A DNA stretch of 64,000 nt from an alpha proteobacterium BAL199 (GCA_000171835.1 ABHC01000002.1:124001-188000); one strand, 5' to 3'. Shown: positions 8,550 through 17,694, counted from the stretch's first letter. Numbers and translations: made by a program. Notes: generated by a model from the letters alone, not told the origin.

Positions 8550-8689
8550 TTCCCACCACTAGCGGATATTTCGCGTCGCGCTGAATCACTCGATGCGCTC
8601 GGAGGCTTGTTGGTCGATGCAGGGGCGCGACAGGAGCGTTCTTCTCTCGTGTCCGTCCAAAAAAACGGTGACAGAGCGCGATAAAATTG

Positions 8690-8704
8690 TGCACTACCTG
8701 TGCA
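8690..8704. promoter_or_regulatory. Palindrome upstream of the urt sigma-54 promoter, candidate enhancer site
   Basis: The sequence TGCAC-TACCT-GTGCA is an inverted repeat of five bases with a five-base spacer, in the AT-richer 338-bp region between 8550 and 8887. It lies about 110 bp upstream of the sigma-54 promoter, a usual distance for an NtrC-type enhancer. The arms match NtrC half-sites (TGCAC/GTGCA), but the spacing is two bases shorter than the canonical site as I know it, so assignment to NtrC is tentative. Confidence 0.4.
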
Positions 8705-8811
8705 ACTGCTTAATTCTGCAACATTGTGCGACGCAGCATTTGCGGTAATCTGAAAATCAAAATTTGAGATATGATAATTAAATAACAATAGATTAGATCG
8801 AAATACCTCCT

Positions 8812-8830
8812 CAAGGCACACCTCTTGCAG
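8812..8830 (+). promoter_or_regulatory. Sigma-54 (-24/-12) promoter of urtABCDE
   Basis: AAGGCACACCTCTTGCAG gives GG at 8815-8816 and GC at 8827-8828 with exactly ten bases between, matching the sigma-54 consensus (TGGCAC, four bases, TTGCA) at all but the first base. Transcription would start near 8840, about 48 bases before the urtA start. A sigma-54 promoter fits known nitrogen control of urea transport operons. Confidence 0.72.
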
Positions 8831-8887
8831 CGCATCACTGATCGCGGGCGAGGGGGCTCCCCGTGAAACAACATGAGGAGGCGGGGA

Positions 8888-10186
8888 GTGAAAGCACACT
8901 TCCGGACAAATTTGGTAGCAGCAGCGGCGCTTGTGGCAGGAACCCTGTTCGGTGCTCAGGCTGCTAGCGCGGCCGACGACACCATCAAGGTTGGCATCCT
9001 GCATTCCCTGTCAGGCACCATGGCGATCAGCGAGACCACGCTGAAGGACGTCATGCTGATGCTCATCGAGCAGCAGAACGCCAAGGGTGGCTTGCTCGGC
9101 AAGAAGCTCGAGGCGGTGGTCGTCGACCCGGCGTCGAACTGGCCGCTGTTCGCGGAAAAGGCGCGCGAACTGATCGCCGGCCAGAAGGTGTCGGCGGTGT
9201 TCGGATGCTGGACCAGCGTGTCGCGCAAGTCGGTTCTGCCGGTGTTCGAGGAACTGAACAGCGTGCTGTTCTATCTGGTGCAGTACGAAGGCGAGGAGAG
9301 CCAGCGCAACGTGTTCTACACCGGTGCGGCGCCGAACCAGCAGGCGATCCCGGCGGTCGACTACCTACGGGATGTCGAAGGCGTTAAGCGCTGGGTGCTC
9401 GCCGGCACCGACTATGTCTACCCGCGCACCACCAACAAGGTGCTTGAGACCTATCTCAAGGACAGTGGCGTGCCGGCTGAAGACATCATGATCAACTACA
9501 CGCCGTTCGGGCATTCCGATTGGCAGACCATCGTCGCTGAGATCAAGAAGTTCGGCTCGGCGGGTAAGAAGACCGCGGTGGTGTCGACGATCAACGGCGA
9601 CGCCAACGTGCCGTTCTACAAGGAACTAGCCAACCAGGGCATCAAGGCCCAGGACATTCCGGTCGTGGCCTTCTCGGTCGGCGAAGAAGAACTCGCCGGC
9701 ATCGACACCGGCCCGCTGGTCGGTCATCTGGCCGCGTGGAACTACTTCATGTCGGTCCCGGCGCCGGAGAACGCCGAGTTCATCAAGTCCTGGCAGGCGT
9801 TCACCAAGAACGCCAAACGGGTCAGCAACGATCCGATGGAAGCCCACTATATCGGCTTCAACATGTGGGTGAAGGCGGTCGAGAAGGCCGGCACAGTCGC
9901 CCCCGACGCGGTGATCGACGCGCTGATCGGTGTCGCCGTGCCGAACCTAACCGGCGGCTACTCGGCGATGATGCCGAACCACCACATCACCAAGCCGGTC
10001 CTGATCGGCGAGATTCAGGACAACGGCCAGTTCGACGTGGTGTGGAAGACCTCGGGCCTGGTTCCGGGCGACGCGTGGTCCGACTTTCTGCCGGACTCCA
10101 AGGACCTGATCGCGGATTGGCGCAAGCCGATGTCGTGCGGGAACTTCAACGTCGCGACCGGCAAGTGCGGCGGTAAGGGCAGCTGA
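8888..10186 (+). CDS. urtA: Urea ABC transporter substrate-binding protein
   Basis: 432 residues. A signal peptide of about 28 residues ends ASAADD. The mature protein begins IKVGILHSLSGTMAISE and contains FGCWTSVSRKSVLPVFEE and LFYLVQYEGEE, characteristic of UrtA-type urea-binding proteins in the branched-chain-like periplasmic binding family. It would capture urea in the periplasm for the UrtBC permease. GTG 8888 is chosen because AGGAGGCGGGGA lies just upstream; ATG 8873 is in frame but sits on top of that ribosome site. First gene of urtABCDE, directly behind the sigma-54 promoter. Confidence 0.93.
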   Translation: MKAHFRTNLVAAAALVAGTLFGAQAASAADDTIKVGILHSLSGTMAISETTLKDVMLMLIEQQNAKGGLLGKKLEAVVVDPASNWPLFAEKARELIAGQKVSAVFGCWTSVSRKSVLPVFEELNSVLFYLVQYEGEESQRNVFYTGAAPNQQAIPAVDYLRDVEGVKRWVLAGTDYVYPRTTNKVLETYLKDSGVPAEDIMINYTPFGHSDWQTIVAEIKKFGSAGKKTAVVSTINGDANVPFYKELANQGIKAQDIPVVAFSVGEEELAGIDTGPLVGHLAAWNYFMSVPAPENAEFIKSWQAFTKNAKRVSNDPMEAHYIGFNMWVKAVEKAGTVAPDAVIDALIGVAVPNLTGGYSAMMPNHHITKPVLIGEIQDNGQFDVVWKTSGLVPGDAWSDFLPDSKDLIADWRKPMSCGNFNVATGKCGGKGS

Positions 10187-10281
10187 CGCCCGACATCGTG
10201 TGGCCTGGACGCGCCCCGGGGCCGCTGATCGCGGTCCCGGGGCCGACCATCTCCGCTCTGCCCGGCCCAGGAGACCTACCC

Positions 10282-11904
10282 ATGCCCTTCGGGATCACCC
10301 TCCGGCGGATCGTGCTTGCGGTCGCGCTGGCTGTTGTCGGTGCATCCGGTGTCGGCGCCCATGCCGATACGCTGCGTGCCCGGATCGACGCGCTGGCGAC
10401 GGCCGACTTCGCGGCTAAGGAAGCGATCATCAACGAGCTGGCGGCCGCTGGCGATGCCGAGGCGGTTCCCGCTTTGACCGCGTTGGGCAATGGCGACCTG
10501 CAGGTCCGCAAGACGGACGGCAAGGTCATCATTGCCGTGCGCGACGGCAATTCCTACAAGGCGATTGATCCGGTCTCAGCCGCCGACCTTGGTCCGGTTG
10601 ACCGGGCGGCGCTCGACAAGATCCGGGTGAACAACAATCTGCGCCGGGTGATCAGCGCGGTGGTCGGGTCGCTTACCCTGCGCAGCAAGGATCCGTCAGT
10701 GCGCCGCGCGGCGGCCGACGCGGTGTTCAAGAGCCGCGACGCCAGCGCCCTGGACGTCCTGGACGAAGCGATCGCCGCGGAAACCGATAACGGCATCCGA
10801 CGGCGAATGGTGCTGGCGCGGGCTGCGGCGATCCTGCAGACCAACCGCCCCGAACCCGACAGGCTGGCGGCAATCGCGGTGGTGGCCGAGCACGGCAACC
10901 AGGATGCCAAGGACCTGCTGTCGTCGGTCGCCGCTTCCGCCGACGGCGAGGTCAAGCGCAAGGCGACGGCATCGATTGCCCTGATCGAACAGTCGCTGGC
11001 GATGTGGTCCGTCGGCCAGAACATCTGGTACGGGCTGTCGCTGGGATCGGTGCTGCTGCTGGCGGCGATCGGGCTGGCGATCACCTTCGGGGTGATGGGC
11101 GTCATCAACATGGCGCACGGCGAGATGGTGATGATCGGGGCCTACGTCACCTTCATGGTGCAGGAGGTGATCCGCACCTCGGCGCCGGCGCTGTTCGACG
11201 TGTCGCTGCTGATCGCTCTGCCATTAGCATTCCTGACGGCGGGCGCGGTCGGCGTGGTGATCGAGCGCGGGATCATCCGTTGGCTGTATGGCCGGCCGCT
11301 GGAGACGTTGCTGGCGACCTGGGGGCTGTCCCTGGTGCTGCAGCAGGCGGTCCGTTCGATCTTCGGCCCGACCAACCGTGAAGTCGGGGCGCCAAGCTGG
11401 ATGAGTGGAGCGTTCGAGTTGGGCGGGCTGACCCTGACCTACGGACGGGTGTGGATCATCGTGTTCGCCATTGCGGTGTTCATTTTATTGTTGGTCGTGC
11501 TGAAGCGCACAGCCTTTGGGCTGCAGATGCGCGCGGTCACCCAGAACCGCCGGATGGCCAGTTCCATGGGCATCCGCACGACCTGGGTCGACGCACTGAC
11601 TTTCGGTCTCGGCTCCGGTGTTGCCGGCATCGCCGGGGTGGCGCTGTCGCAGATCGACAATGTCAGCCCGAACCTTGGCCAGTCCTACATCATCGACAGC
11701 TTCATGGTGGTGGTGTTCGGCGGGGTCGGGAACCTCTGGGGAACCCTGGTGGGTGCCTTGACCCTGGGGGTCGTCAACAAGTTCCTTGAGCCGTACGCCG
11801 GTGCCGTCCTCGGCAAGATCCTGGTGCTGGTGTTCATCATCCTGTTCATCCAGAAGCGGCCGCGCGGGATGTTCGCCCTGAAGGGCCGGGCGGTGGAGTC
11901 ATGA
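10282..11904 (+). CDS. urtB: Urea ABC transporter permease UrtB with N-terminal HEAT-like domain
   Basis: 540 residues. A signal peptide (to about residue 28, GVGAHADT) leads a periplasmic helical-repeat region of about 200 residues (AAGDAEAVPALTALGNGDL; RAAADAVFKSRDASALDVLDEAI), the usual N-terminal extension of UrtB. From about residue 243 it is a LivH-type permease: NMAHGEMVMIGAY, GVVIERGIIRWLYGRPLETLLATW, and TFGLGSGVAGIAGVALSQI. It forms the urea channel with UrtC. ATG 10282 has AGGAGA upstream. Its stop overlaps the urtC start by four bases (ATGA), so translation is probably coupled. Confidence 0.92.
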   Translation: MPFGITLRRIVLAVALAVVGASGVGAHADTLRARIDALATADFAAKEAIINELAAAGDAEAVPALTALGNGDLQVRKTDGKVIIAVRDGNSYKAIDPVSAADLGPVDRAALDKIRVNNNLRRVISAVVGSLTLRSKDPSVRRAAADAVFKSRDASALDVLDEAIAAETDNGIRRRMVLARAAAILQTNRPEPDRLAAIAVVAEHGNQDAKDLLSSVAASADGEVKRKATASIALIEQSLAMWSVGQNIWYGLSLGSVLLLAAIGLAITFGVMGVINMAHGEMVMIGAYVTFMVQEVIRTSAPALFDVSLLIALPLAFLTAGAVGVVIERGIIRWLYGRPLETLLATWGLSLVLQQAVRSIFGPTNREVGAPSWMSGAFELGGLTLTYGRVWIIVFAIAVFILLLVVLKRTAFGLQMRAVTQNRRMASSMGIRTTWVDALTFGLGSGVAGIAGVALSQIDNVSPNLGQSYIIDSFMVVVFGGVGNLWGTLVGALTLGVVNKFLEPYAGAVLGKILVLVFIILFIQKRPRGMFALKGRAVES

Positions 11905-13052
11905 GAGCCGTCGCGATGCCCCTGGGCCTCAGCCGGATCGGCGTTGCGTTCCTGCTGTCGCTTGCCGTGGCAGCGGTTCTGGTGCCGGTCCTGAACCTGA
12001 CGGTGGCGTCGGACTCCACCTGGCACGTGTCGACCACCAACGTGGTGCTGTTCGGCAAGTACCTCTGCTACGCGCTGCTGGCGCTGTCGATCGATCTGGT
12101 CTGGGGTTATTGCGGCATTCTCAGCCTCGGTCACGGCGCCTTCTTCGCCCTCGGCGGCTACGCCATGGGCATGCACCTGATGCGCGAGATCGGCAGCCGC
12201 GGCGTCTACGGCAACCCGGTCCTGCCGGACTTCATGGTGTTCCTCAACTGGAAGGAGCTGCCCTGGTACTGGTACGGCTTCGACCAGTTCTGGTTCGCCG
12301 CCCTGATGGTGGTGTTGGCGCCGGGAGCGCTGGCTTTCGTGTTCGGGATGTTCGCGTTCCGCTCGCGGGTTACCGGGGTCTATCTCTCGATCATCACCCA
12401 GGCGATGACCTTCGCGCTGCTGCTGGCGTTCTTCCGCAACGACATGGGGTTCGGCGGCAACAACGGTCTGACCGACTTCAAGGGCGTCCTGGGATTCGAC
12501 CTACAGAACAACGCCACCCGCTGCGGCCTGTTCGCCCTGTCGGCCATCGCCCTGGCTGGCGGCTTCCTGGCGTGCCGGGCCATCGTGTCGAGCAAGCTCG
12601 GCAAGGTACTGGTCGCGGTCCGCGACGCCGAGAGCCGGACCCGGTTCATCGGCTACCGGGTCGAGCACTACAAGCTGTTCGTCTTCACCGTGTCGGCAAT
12701 GATGGCCGGCGTAGCCGGCGCGCTGTACGTGCCGCAGGTCGGGATCATCAATCCTGGTGAGTTCGCGCCCGCCAACTCGATCGAAGCGGTGATCTGGGTG
12801 GCGGTCGGCGGTCGTGGAACGCTGGTCGGTGCCGCACTCGGCGCCCTGGTGGTGAACGTCGGCAAGAGCTGGTTCACCGGAGCGTTGCCGGAGCTGTGGC
12901 TGTTCGCGCTGGGCGGTTTGTTCATCTTCGTGACGTTGTTCCTGCCGAAGGGCCTGCTCGGCCTGGTCCGATCCCGGCGTGTCGCGTCGGCGGCACCGGT
13001 GGAGGCGCCGGGTGAACCGGTGACCGTGATCGACCGACAGGCGGCGGAGTAG
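11901..13052 (+). CDS. urtC: Urea ABC transporter permease UrtC
   Basis: 383 residues of a LivM-type inner-membrane permease with about ten hydrophobic segments. Family motifs include DLVWGYCGILSLGHGAFFALGG near residue 65, MGFGGNNGLTDF near 185, and VAVGGRGTLVGAALGALVV near the C-terminus. It pairs with UrtB to form the membrane channel. The start overlaps the urtB stop. The next gene, urtD, begins four bases after its stop. Confidence 0.93.
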   Translation: MRAVAMPLGLSRIGVAFLLSLAVAAVLVPVLNLTVASDSTWHVSTTNVVLFGKYLCYALLALSIDLVWGYCGILSLGHGAFFALGGYAMGMHLMREIGSRGVYGNPVLPDFMVFLNWKELPWYWYGFDQFWFAALMVVLAPGALAFVFGMFAFRSRVTGVYLSIITQAMTFALLLAFFRNDMGFGGNNGLTDFKGVLGFDLQNNATRCGLFALSAIALAGGFLACRAIVSSKLGKVLVAVRDAESRTRFIGYRVEHYKLFVFTVSAMMAGVAGALYVPQVGIINPGEFAPANSIEAVIWVAVGGRGTLVGAALGALVVNVGKSWFTGALPELWLFALGGLFIFVTLFLPKGLLGLVRSRRVASAAPVEAPGEPVTVIDRQAAE

Positions 13053-13056
13053 GGCG

Positions 13057-13806
13057 ATGACCGAACTTTCCAAATCCCTGCTGTACCTCGACGGGGTCAC
13101 CGTCAGCTTTGATGGGTTCCGAGCCCTCAACAATCTGTCGCTGGTGGTCGGCCACGGCGAAATGCGGGCGATCATCGGCCCGAACGGCGCCGGCAAGACC
13201 ACCATGATGGACGTGATCACCGGCAAGACCCGTCCGGACAAGGGCGACGTGCTGTTCAACGGTGAGCGCGACCTGACCAAGCTCGACGAGGCGGAGATCG
13301 CCGAACTCGGCATTGGCCGGAAGTTCCAGCGCCCGACGGTGTTCGAAAGTCACAGCGTGCTCGACAACATCGTTCTGGCGCTGGAAGGGCCGCGCGGCGT
13401 GTTCTCCAGCCTGTTCGCCCGCCTGACCGGGCGCGAGTGCGATCGGATCGACGAGGTGTTGGCGACCATCCGCCTGTCCGACCGCCGCGACGAGTTGGCG
13501 GGCAGCCTGTCGCACGGCCAGAAACAGTGGCTGGAGATCGGCATGCTGCTGGCGCAGGACCCGGCACTGCTGCTGGTGGACGAGCCGGCCGCCGGCATGA
13601 CCGACGCCGAAACCGCCGAGACCGCGGCGCTGCTGCGGCGGATCGCCGAGACCCATTCCGTGGTGGTGGTCGAGCACGACATGACCTTCGTGCGCGATCT
13701 CGGCGTGCGGGTGACCGTGCTGCACGAGGGCTCGGTCCTTGCCGAGGGATCGCTGGATCAGGTCAGCGCCGATGAGCGCGTCATCGAAGTCTATCTGGGG
13801 CGGTAA
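13057..13806 (+). CDS. urtD: Urea ABC transporter ATP-binding protein UrtD
   Basis: 249 residues. Walker A GPNGAGKTT lies at about residues 41-49, the Q-loop in GRKFQRPTVF, the signature LSHGQKQWLEIGMLL near residue 150, and Walker B LLLVDEPAAGMTDAE after it. The H-loop is VVVVEHDM. The LSHGQKQWLEI signature and PAAGMT segment are typical of UrtD in the LivG class. It powers urea uptake together with UrtE in the cytoplasm. It lies between urtC and urtE with gaps of four bases on each side. Confidence 0.93.
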   Translation: MTELSKSLLYLDGVTVSFDGFRALNNLSLVVGHGEMRAIIGPNGAGKTTMMDVITGKTRPDKGDVLFNGERDLTKLDEAEIAELGIGRKFQRPTVFESHSVLDNIVLALEGPRGVFSSLFARLTGRECDRIDEVLATIRLSDRRDELAGSLSHGQKQWLEIGMLLAQDPALLLVDEPAAGMTDAETAETAALLRRIAETHSVVVVEHDMTFVRDLGVRVTVLHEGSVLAEGSLDQVSADERVIEVYLGR

Positions 13807-13810
13807 GACG

Positions 13811-14506
13811 ATGCTGGAAGCCGAGCGGATCGACCTGCATTACGGCGCCGCGCAGGCACTGTGGGGCGTTGACCTCAAAGTTGAGACCGGCAAGGTTACC
13901 TGCGTGCTCGGGCGCAACGGCGTCGGCAAGAGCAGCCTGCTGCGCGGCATCGCCGGCCACCATCCGATCAGCAGCGGCACCGTGAAATGGGAAGGCGAAG
14001 TGCTGGGCAACCTGCCGCCGTTCGAGCGTGCCCGGCGAGGCATCGCCTATGTGCCGCAGGGTCGGGAAATTTTCCCGCTGCTGACCGTGCGCGAGAACCT
14101 GCAAAGCGGATTCGCCGCCTTGCCGCGATCACAGCGGAGCTTGTCGGACACGCTGTTCGAACTGTTCCCGGTGCTCGACGCCATGATGGACCGGCGCGGC
14201 GGCGACCTGTCCGGCGGTCAACAACAGCAGTTGGCGATCGCGCGAGCACTCGTCACTCGACCGCGTCTGTTGATCCTGGACGAACCGACCGAGGGCATCC
14301 AGCCGTCCATCATCAAGGACATTGGCAACGCCATCCGGTTTCTCCGCTCGACCGGCGAAATGGCAATCCTGCTGGTCGAGCAATACCTGGAGTTCGCGCG
14401 TGAACTGGCCGATACGGTCTCGGTGCTGGATCGCGGGCGGGTAGTGGCATCCGGTGATCCAAAGGGTGCGCTAGGCGCCGAACTGGAACGCCATATGTCG
14501 GTGTGA
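13811..14506 (+). CDS. urtE: Urea ABC transporter ATP-binding protein UrtE
   Basis: 231 residues of a LivF-class ATPase. Walker A LGRNGVGKSSL is near residue 35, YVPQGREIFPLLTVRENL contains the Q-loop region, the signature LSGGQQQQLAIARAL is near 135, and Walker B is LLILDEPTEGIQPSII. The segments EGIQPSII and VLGRNGVGKSS are usual in UrtE. ATG 13811 begins four bases after the urtD stop; an upstream in-frame start at 13739 would overlap urtD and is unlikely. Last gene of the urt operon; it converges on a leftward acetyltransferase with three bases between stops, so no separate terminator is seen. Confidence 0.92.
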   Translation: MLEAERIDLHYGAAQALWGVDLKVETGKVTCVLGRNGVGKSSLLRGIAGHHPISSGTVKWEGEVLGNLPPFERARRGIAYVPQGREIFPLLTVRENLQSGFAALPRSQRSLSDTLFELFPVLDAMMDRRGGDLSGGQQQQLAIARALVTRPRLLILDEPTEGIQPSIIKDIGNAIRFLRSTGEMAILLVEQYLEFARELADTVSVLDRGRVVASGDPKGALGAELERHMSV

Positions 14507-14509
14507 CGC

Positions 14510-15085
14510 CTACAGGCTGCGCCGCATGATCGGGCGGGTTTCGGAGCGTCGGGCAACTTCCTGGAAGCCGGCCCGCAGGAACACGGTCTCGAACCCGGTC
14601 CAGGCATACGTGTCGGGGTAGGGCGTCTTCAACGGCGCCACCGGATAGCCCTCCACAACGGTCGCACCGTGTTGCCCGGCAAATCGACAGGCCGCATCGA
14701 GCAGGTCGACCGCCACTCCGCGACCCCGATGCGTCTTCGCGATCAGGAAGCACGACACCGACCACACCGGCCGGTCATCGACCAGCTGCATCACCCTTGA
14801 TGTCTCCAGCCTCGGGAATGCATCGCGCGGCGCGATCGAGATCCAGCCGACCGCCCGTTTGTCGTCATAGGCCAATAGCCCCGGCGGCGGTCCCGCTTTC
14901 ACCACGGCGTGGATCGCATCGCGGTTGGCATCGCCCTGCATGGCATCATAGTCGCGCTTGCGCAGCCGCCACAGCATGCACCAGCACCCGCCACAGCCGC
15001 CTTTAGGTCCCATCAGCGTCTCGAAGTCGGGCCAGCGCTCCGGCGTCAGTGGCGCTATGGTGATCTCAGGCTGAACCATCGTCAT
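14510..15085 (-). CDS. GNAT-family N-acetyltransferase
   Basis: About 191 residues. The N-terminal GPKGGCGGCWCMLWRLRKRDY is a Cys-rich motif seen in a subgroup of GNAT enzymes. The acetyl-CoA loop is in AKTHRGRGVAVDLLDAACRFA, followed by VVEGYPV and a C-terminal GFETVFLRAGFQEVAR. Start choice is uncertain: ATG 15085 and the nearby ATG 15079 begin just before the conserved domain, and ATG 15121 is also in frame; none has a clear ribosome site. It diverges from the phosphopantetheinyl transferase gene. The substrate is not predictable from sequence. Confidence 0.82.
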   Translation of the reverse strand: MTMVQPEITIAPLTPERWPDFETLMGPKGGCGGCWCMLWRLRKRDYDAMQGDANRDAIHAVVKAGPPPGLLAYDDKRAVGWISIAPRDAFPRLETSRVMQLVDDRPVWSVSCFLIAKTHRGRGVAVDLLDAACRFAGQHGATVVEGYPVAPLKTPYPDTYAWTGFETVFLRAGFQEVARRSETRPIMRRSL

Positions 15086-15194
15086 CGGATCGACACGTGT
15101 GGGCTTTGAGGCTGTTATCATTCACCATTGTCGGGGCGGCGTCATGCGCCGCAAGCGCGCCGACGCCGGTTGCTGATGGAGTTCTGGAGAGACG

Positions 15195-15917
15195 ATGACG
15201 CCCGCGTCGATACCACCGGTCAGGCTTTGGGCGATGCCGACGGCGGAGTTGACCGAAGACGATGTCGCCGCATGGCTGGATGTCCTGGACGACACTGAGC
15301 GATCCCGTGTGGCTCGGTTGGCGATCCCGCGTACCAGGATCGAGTACGCCTCGGCCCATGCCCTGACCCGAGCTATGCTGAGTGCGGCGAGCGGAGAGGC
15401 GCCTACGGCGTTCCGGTACGAGATCGGCTTCAAGGGCAAGCCCCGCGCATTCATCGGCGACCGACCGCTGGATCTGCACTTCAACATTTCGCACACCGAC
15501 GGGCTGGTGGCGGTGGCAGTATCGCGCCACTGTGAGCTTGGCATTGACGTCGAAGCGGTTGATCGCAGCGTCGACTTGGCCGTCGCCGACCGGTATTTCT
15601 TCGGCGCCGAGGCCGACTGGCTGGCCGTTCAGCCCCGTGACCGGCAATTGGAAAGCTTTCTGCGACTGTGGACCCTGAAGGAGGCCTACATCAAGGCGAC
15701 CGGCCGAGGGCTGTCGCAGCCGCTTGACGAGTTCTGGTTCGACGTCGATCCGCCGCGCATCCGGTTCACGCCTGCGATCGATGACGACGAACGGGCTTGG
15801 AGGTTCCACCAGCGGGTGCTGGCCGATCGGTTCATGGTATCGGCGGGATGGCGAAGCGCCGGTGGAGTAGACCTAGGGCTGGTGGTCGAGATGAAGCGGT
15901 CGGCCGAATTGTTCTAA
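15195..15917 (+). CDS. 4'-phosphopantetheinyl transferase, Sfp type
   Basis: 240 residues. The paired motifs of the Sfp superfamily are present: LHFNISHTDGLVAVAV, GIDVEAVD (metal-binding Asp and Glu), and LWTLKEAYIKATGRGLS (catalytic Glu and Lys). Members transfer the phosphopantetheine arm from CoA to carrier proteins of fatty acid, polyketide or peptide synthetases. ATG 15195 has GGAGAG about 6 bases upstream. No carrier-protein or synthetase gene lies in the window, so the client is elsewhere. Confidence 0.92.
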   Translation: MTPASIPPVRLWAMPTAELTEDDVAAWLDVLDDTERSRVARLAIPRTRIEYASAHALTRAMLSAASGEAPTAFRYEIGFKGKPRAFIGDRPLDLHFNISHTDGLVAVAVSRHCELGIDVEAVDRSVDLAVADRYFFGAEADWLAVQPRDRQLESFLRLWTLKEAYIKATGRGLSQPLDEFWFDVDPPRIRFTPAIDDDERAWRFHQRVLADRFMVSAGWRSAGGVDLGLVVEMKRSAELF

Positions 15918-15947
15918 CAGGCTCGCTCCGCTCGTTCTGGCCTTGTA

Positions 15948-16889
15948 GTGTCGCGCCGGATTCGAACGCCAAGGGAGGGTGCTCTGACCCCGGAAATTCT
16001 GGTCGCCGATGGCTGGGCCGACTATTCCCTGCTCGACAGCGGTGACGGCCGCAAGCTCGAGCGGTTCGGCCGGCATATCCTCGATCGACCCGATACTCAG
16101 GCGATCTGGAGCCCGAGCTTGTCATCGGTGCGGTGGTCGACCGCCGATGCCCGCTTCCTCGCCGGCCGGGAAGAGGACGGGGCTGGGCGCTGGGAGGCGA
16201 CGGGCCGCAGGGCGCCCGAGCCATGGCCGATCGCCTATGGTCCGGTGCGGATAGAGGCGCAGCTTACGGCGTTCCGTCACCTGGGCTTGTTTCCGGAACA
16301 TCAAGTGCACTGGAATCGGGTATTGGCGGCGGTAGAACAGCGCGCAAGGGCAAGGGTAGGGAACGAGCCGCCGACGGTGCTGAACCTGTTCGGCTATACC
16401 GGCATGGCTTCGCTGCTGCCGGCCGCTGCCGGTGCGAAGGTCACCCATGTCGACGCTTCGAAGAAGGCGATCTCCTGGGCGCGCGCCAACCAGGAAATGT
16501 CGGGGTTGTCGGCGGCACCGATCCGCTGGATCTGCGACGACGCCGCACGCTTTGCCGCCCGCGAAGTCCGTCGGGGCAGCCGGTACGACATCATCGTACT
16601 CGACCCGCCGAAATACGGCCGTGGTCCGAAGGGCGAGGTCTGGCGGCTGGAAGAGCAGTTGCCGCAGCTGCTGACCGATTGCCGCGCGTTGCTCGACCAG
16701 CGCTCGTCCATGCTGATCCTGACCGCTTATGCCACGCACCTGTCGATGCTGACGCTGTGGCGGCTGGTCGGAGACGCGTTCGCTGATCTCGATGGCACGA
16801 TCACGGCCGGTGAGATGGCGTTGCGCGAGGAGACGACCGGGCGGCCGCTGCCGACGTCATTGTATGTCCGCTGGAGCCGCGATGCCTGA
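15948..16889 (+). CDS. Class I SAM-dependent methyltransferase, RlmI/RlmK-like
   Basis: Up to 313 residues. The SAM-binding motif is VLNLFGYTGMASLLPAAAGA, the acidic end of the next strand is VTHVDASKKAISWARAN, and the catalytic-type motif is IIVLDPPKYGRGP. The arrangement and the preceding WNRVL segment match COG1092 rRNA cytosine methyltransferases (RlmI family), here without a PUA domain. GTG 15948 opens the frame but has no ribosome site. GGGAGG sits five bases before CTG 15984, which may be the true start. Its end overlaps the next gene by eight bases. Confidence 0.82.
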   Translation: MSRRIRTPREGALTPEILVADGWADYSLLDSGDGRKLERFGRHILDRPDTQAIWSPSLSSVRWSTADARFLAGREEDGAGRWEATGRRAPEPWPIAYGPVRIEAQLTAFRHLGLFPEHQVHWNRVLAAVEQRARARVGNEPPTVLNLFGYTGMASLLPAAAGAKVTHVDASKKAISWARANQEMSGLSAAPIRWICDDAARFAAREVRRGSRYDIIVLDPPKYGRGPKGEVWRLEEQLPQLLTDCRALLDQRSSMLILTAYATHLSMLTLWRLVGDAFADLDGTITAGEMALREETTGRPLPTSLYVRWSRDA

Positions 16890-17694
16890 CCAGAACCCCA
16901 TCGTCATCCGCAGTGCCGCCAATCAGGAGATCAAGGAGCTGCGGGCGCTTGAGACCAAGAAGGGCCGCAGCCAGCAGAACGCCTTCGTCTCCGAGGGGTT
17001 GCGTCACGTGGTCGAAGCGGTCCGACGGGGGTGGCGGGTCAGCCGGCTGGTGCTGTCGGAGAGTGCATCCTCCAGCGAGTTGCTGCGCGAGGCGATCCAA
17101 GGCTGTGAAGCCAGCGGCGGTCGCGTTCTGACCGTGACCGACGAGTTGATGACCCGGATCGCTCGACGCGACAACGCGCAGAGCGTGATCGCGGTGATCG
17201 AGCAGCGCTGGGGAGACCTGGAGGCGGTGATCGCAGCACCGAGGGTCACCTGGCTGGCGCTGGAGGGCATTCGCGACCCGGGCAACCTCGGTTCGATCAT
17301 ACGCAGCGCCGACGCCTTTGCGGTCGCGGGTGTCCTGTTGATCGGAAATACCGTGGACCCGTTCTCGACTGAGGCGGTCCGAGCGTCCATGGGCTCGATT
17401 GTGAACGTCCCGCTGATCCGACTGGACGAGGCGGCCTATCTCGACTGGCATCGCGGCTGGACCGGACGCACGGTCGGGACCCATCTGAGGGCAGAGTTAC
17501 AACCCGAGTCGGTTGAACGGGGATCGGCAACCCTGCTGGTAATGGGCAACGAGCAGAGTGGCCTGCCGGCTCGGATTGCGGCTACCTGCAATCAACTGGT
17601 CCGGATCCCGATGCGGGACGGCGCCGACTCATTGAACCTTGCCGCGGCCACGGCCATCATGCTGTACGCTGTCACGGCTTCGGCCGGGGCATAG
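16882..17694 (+). CDS. TrmH/SpoU-family RNA 2'-O-methyltransferase
   Basis: 270 residues. An N-terminal substrate-binding domain (EIKELRALETKKGRSQQNAF then VSEGLRHVVEAV) precedes a SPOUT catalytic domain. All three SPOUT motifs are visible: LALEGIRDPGNLGSIIRSADA, LLVMGNEQSGLP and IPMRDGADSLNLAAATAIMLY. Such enzymes methylate ribose in rRNA or tRNA. ATG 16882 overlaps the end of the previous methyltransferase by eight bases, suggesting translational coupling. The exact RNA target cannot be read from sequence. Confidence 0.9.
   Translation: MPDQNPIVIRSAANQEIKELRALETKKGRSQQNAFVSEGLRHVVEAVRRGWRVSRLVLSESASSSELLREAIQGCEASGGRVLTVTDELMTRIARRDNAQSVIAVIEQRWGDLEAVIAAPRVTWLALEGIRDPGNLGSIIRSADAFAVAGVLLIGNTVDPFSTEAVRASMGSIVNVPLIRLDEAAYLDWHRGWTGRTVGTHLRAELQPESVERGSATLLVMGNEQSGLPARIAATCNQLVRIPMRDGADSLNLAAATAIMLYAVTASAGA

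Noticed and set aside
8690-8704. Calling the palindrome a definite NtrC site
   Set aside because: The spacer between arms is two bases shorter than the canonical site, so it is left as a candidate.
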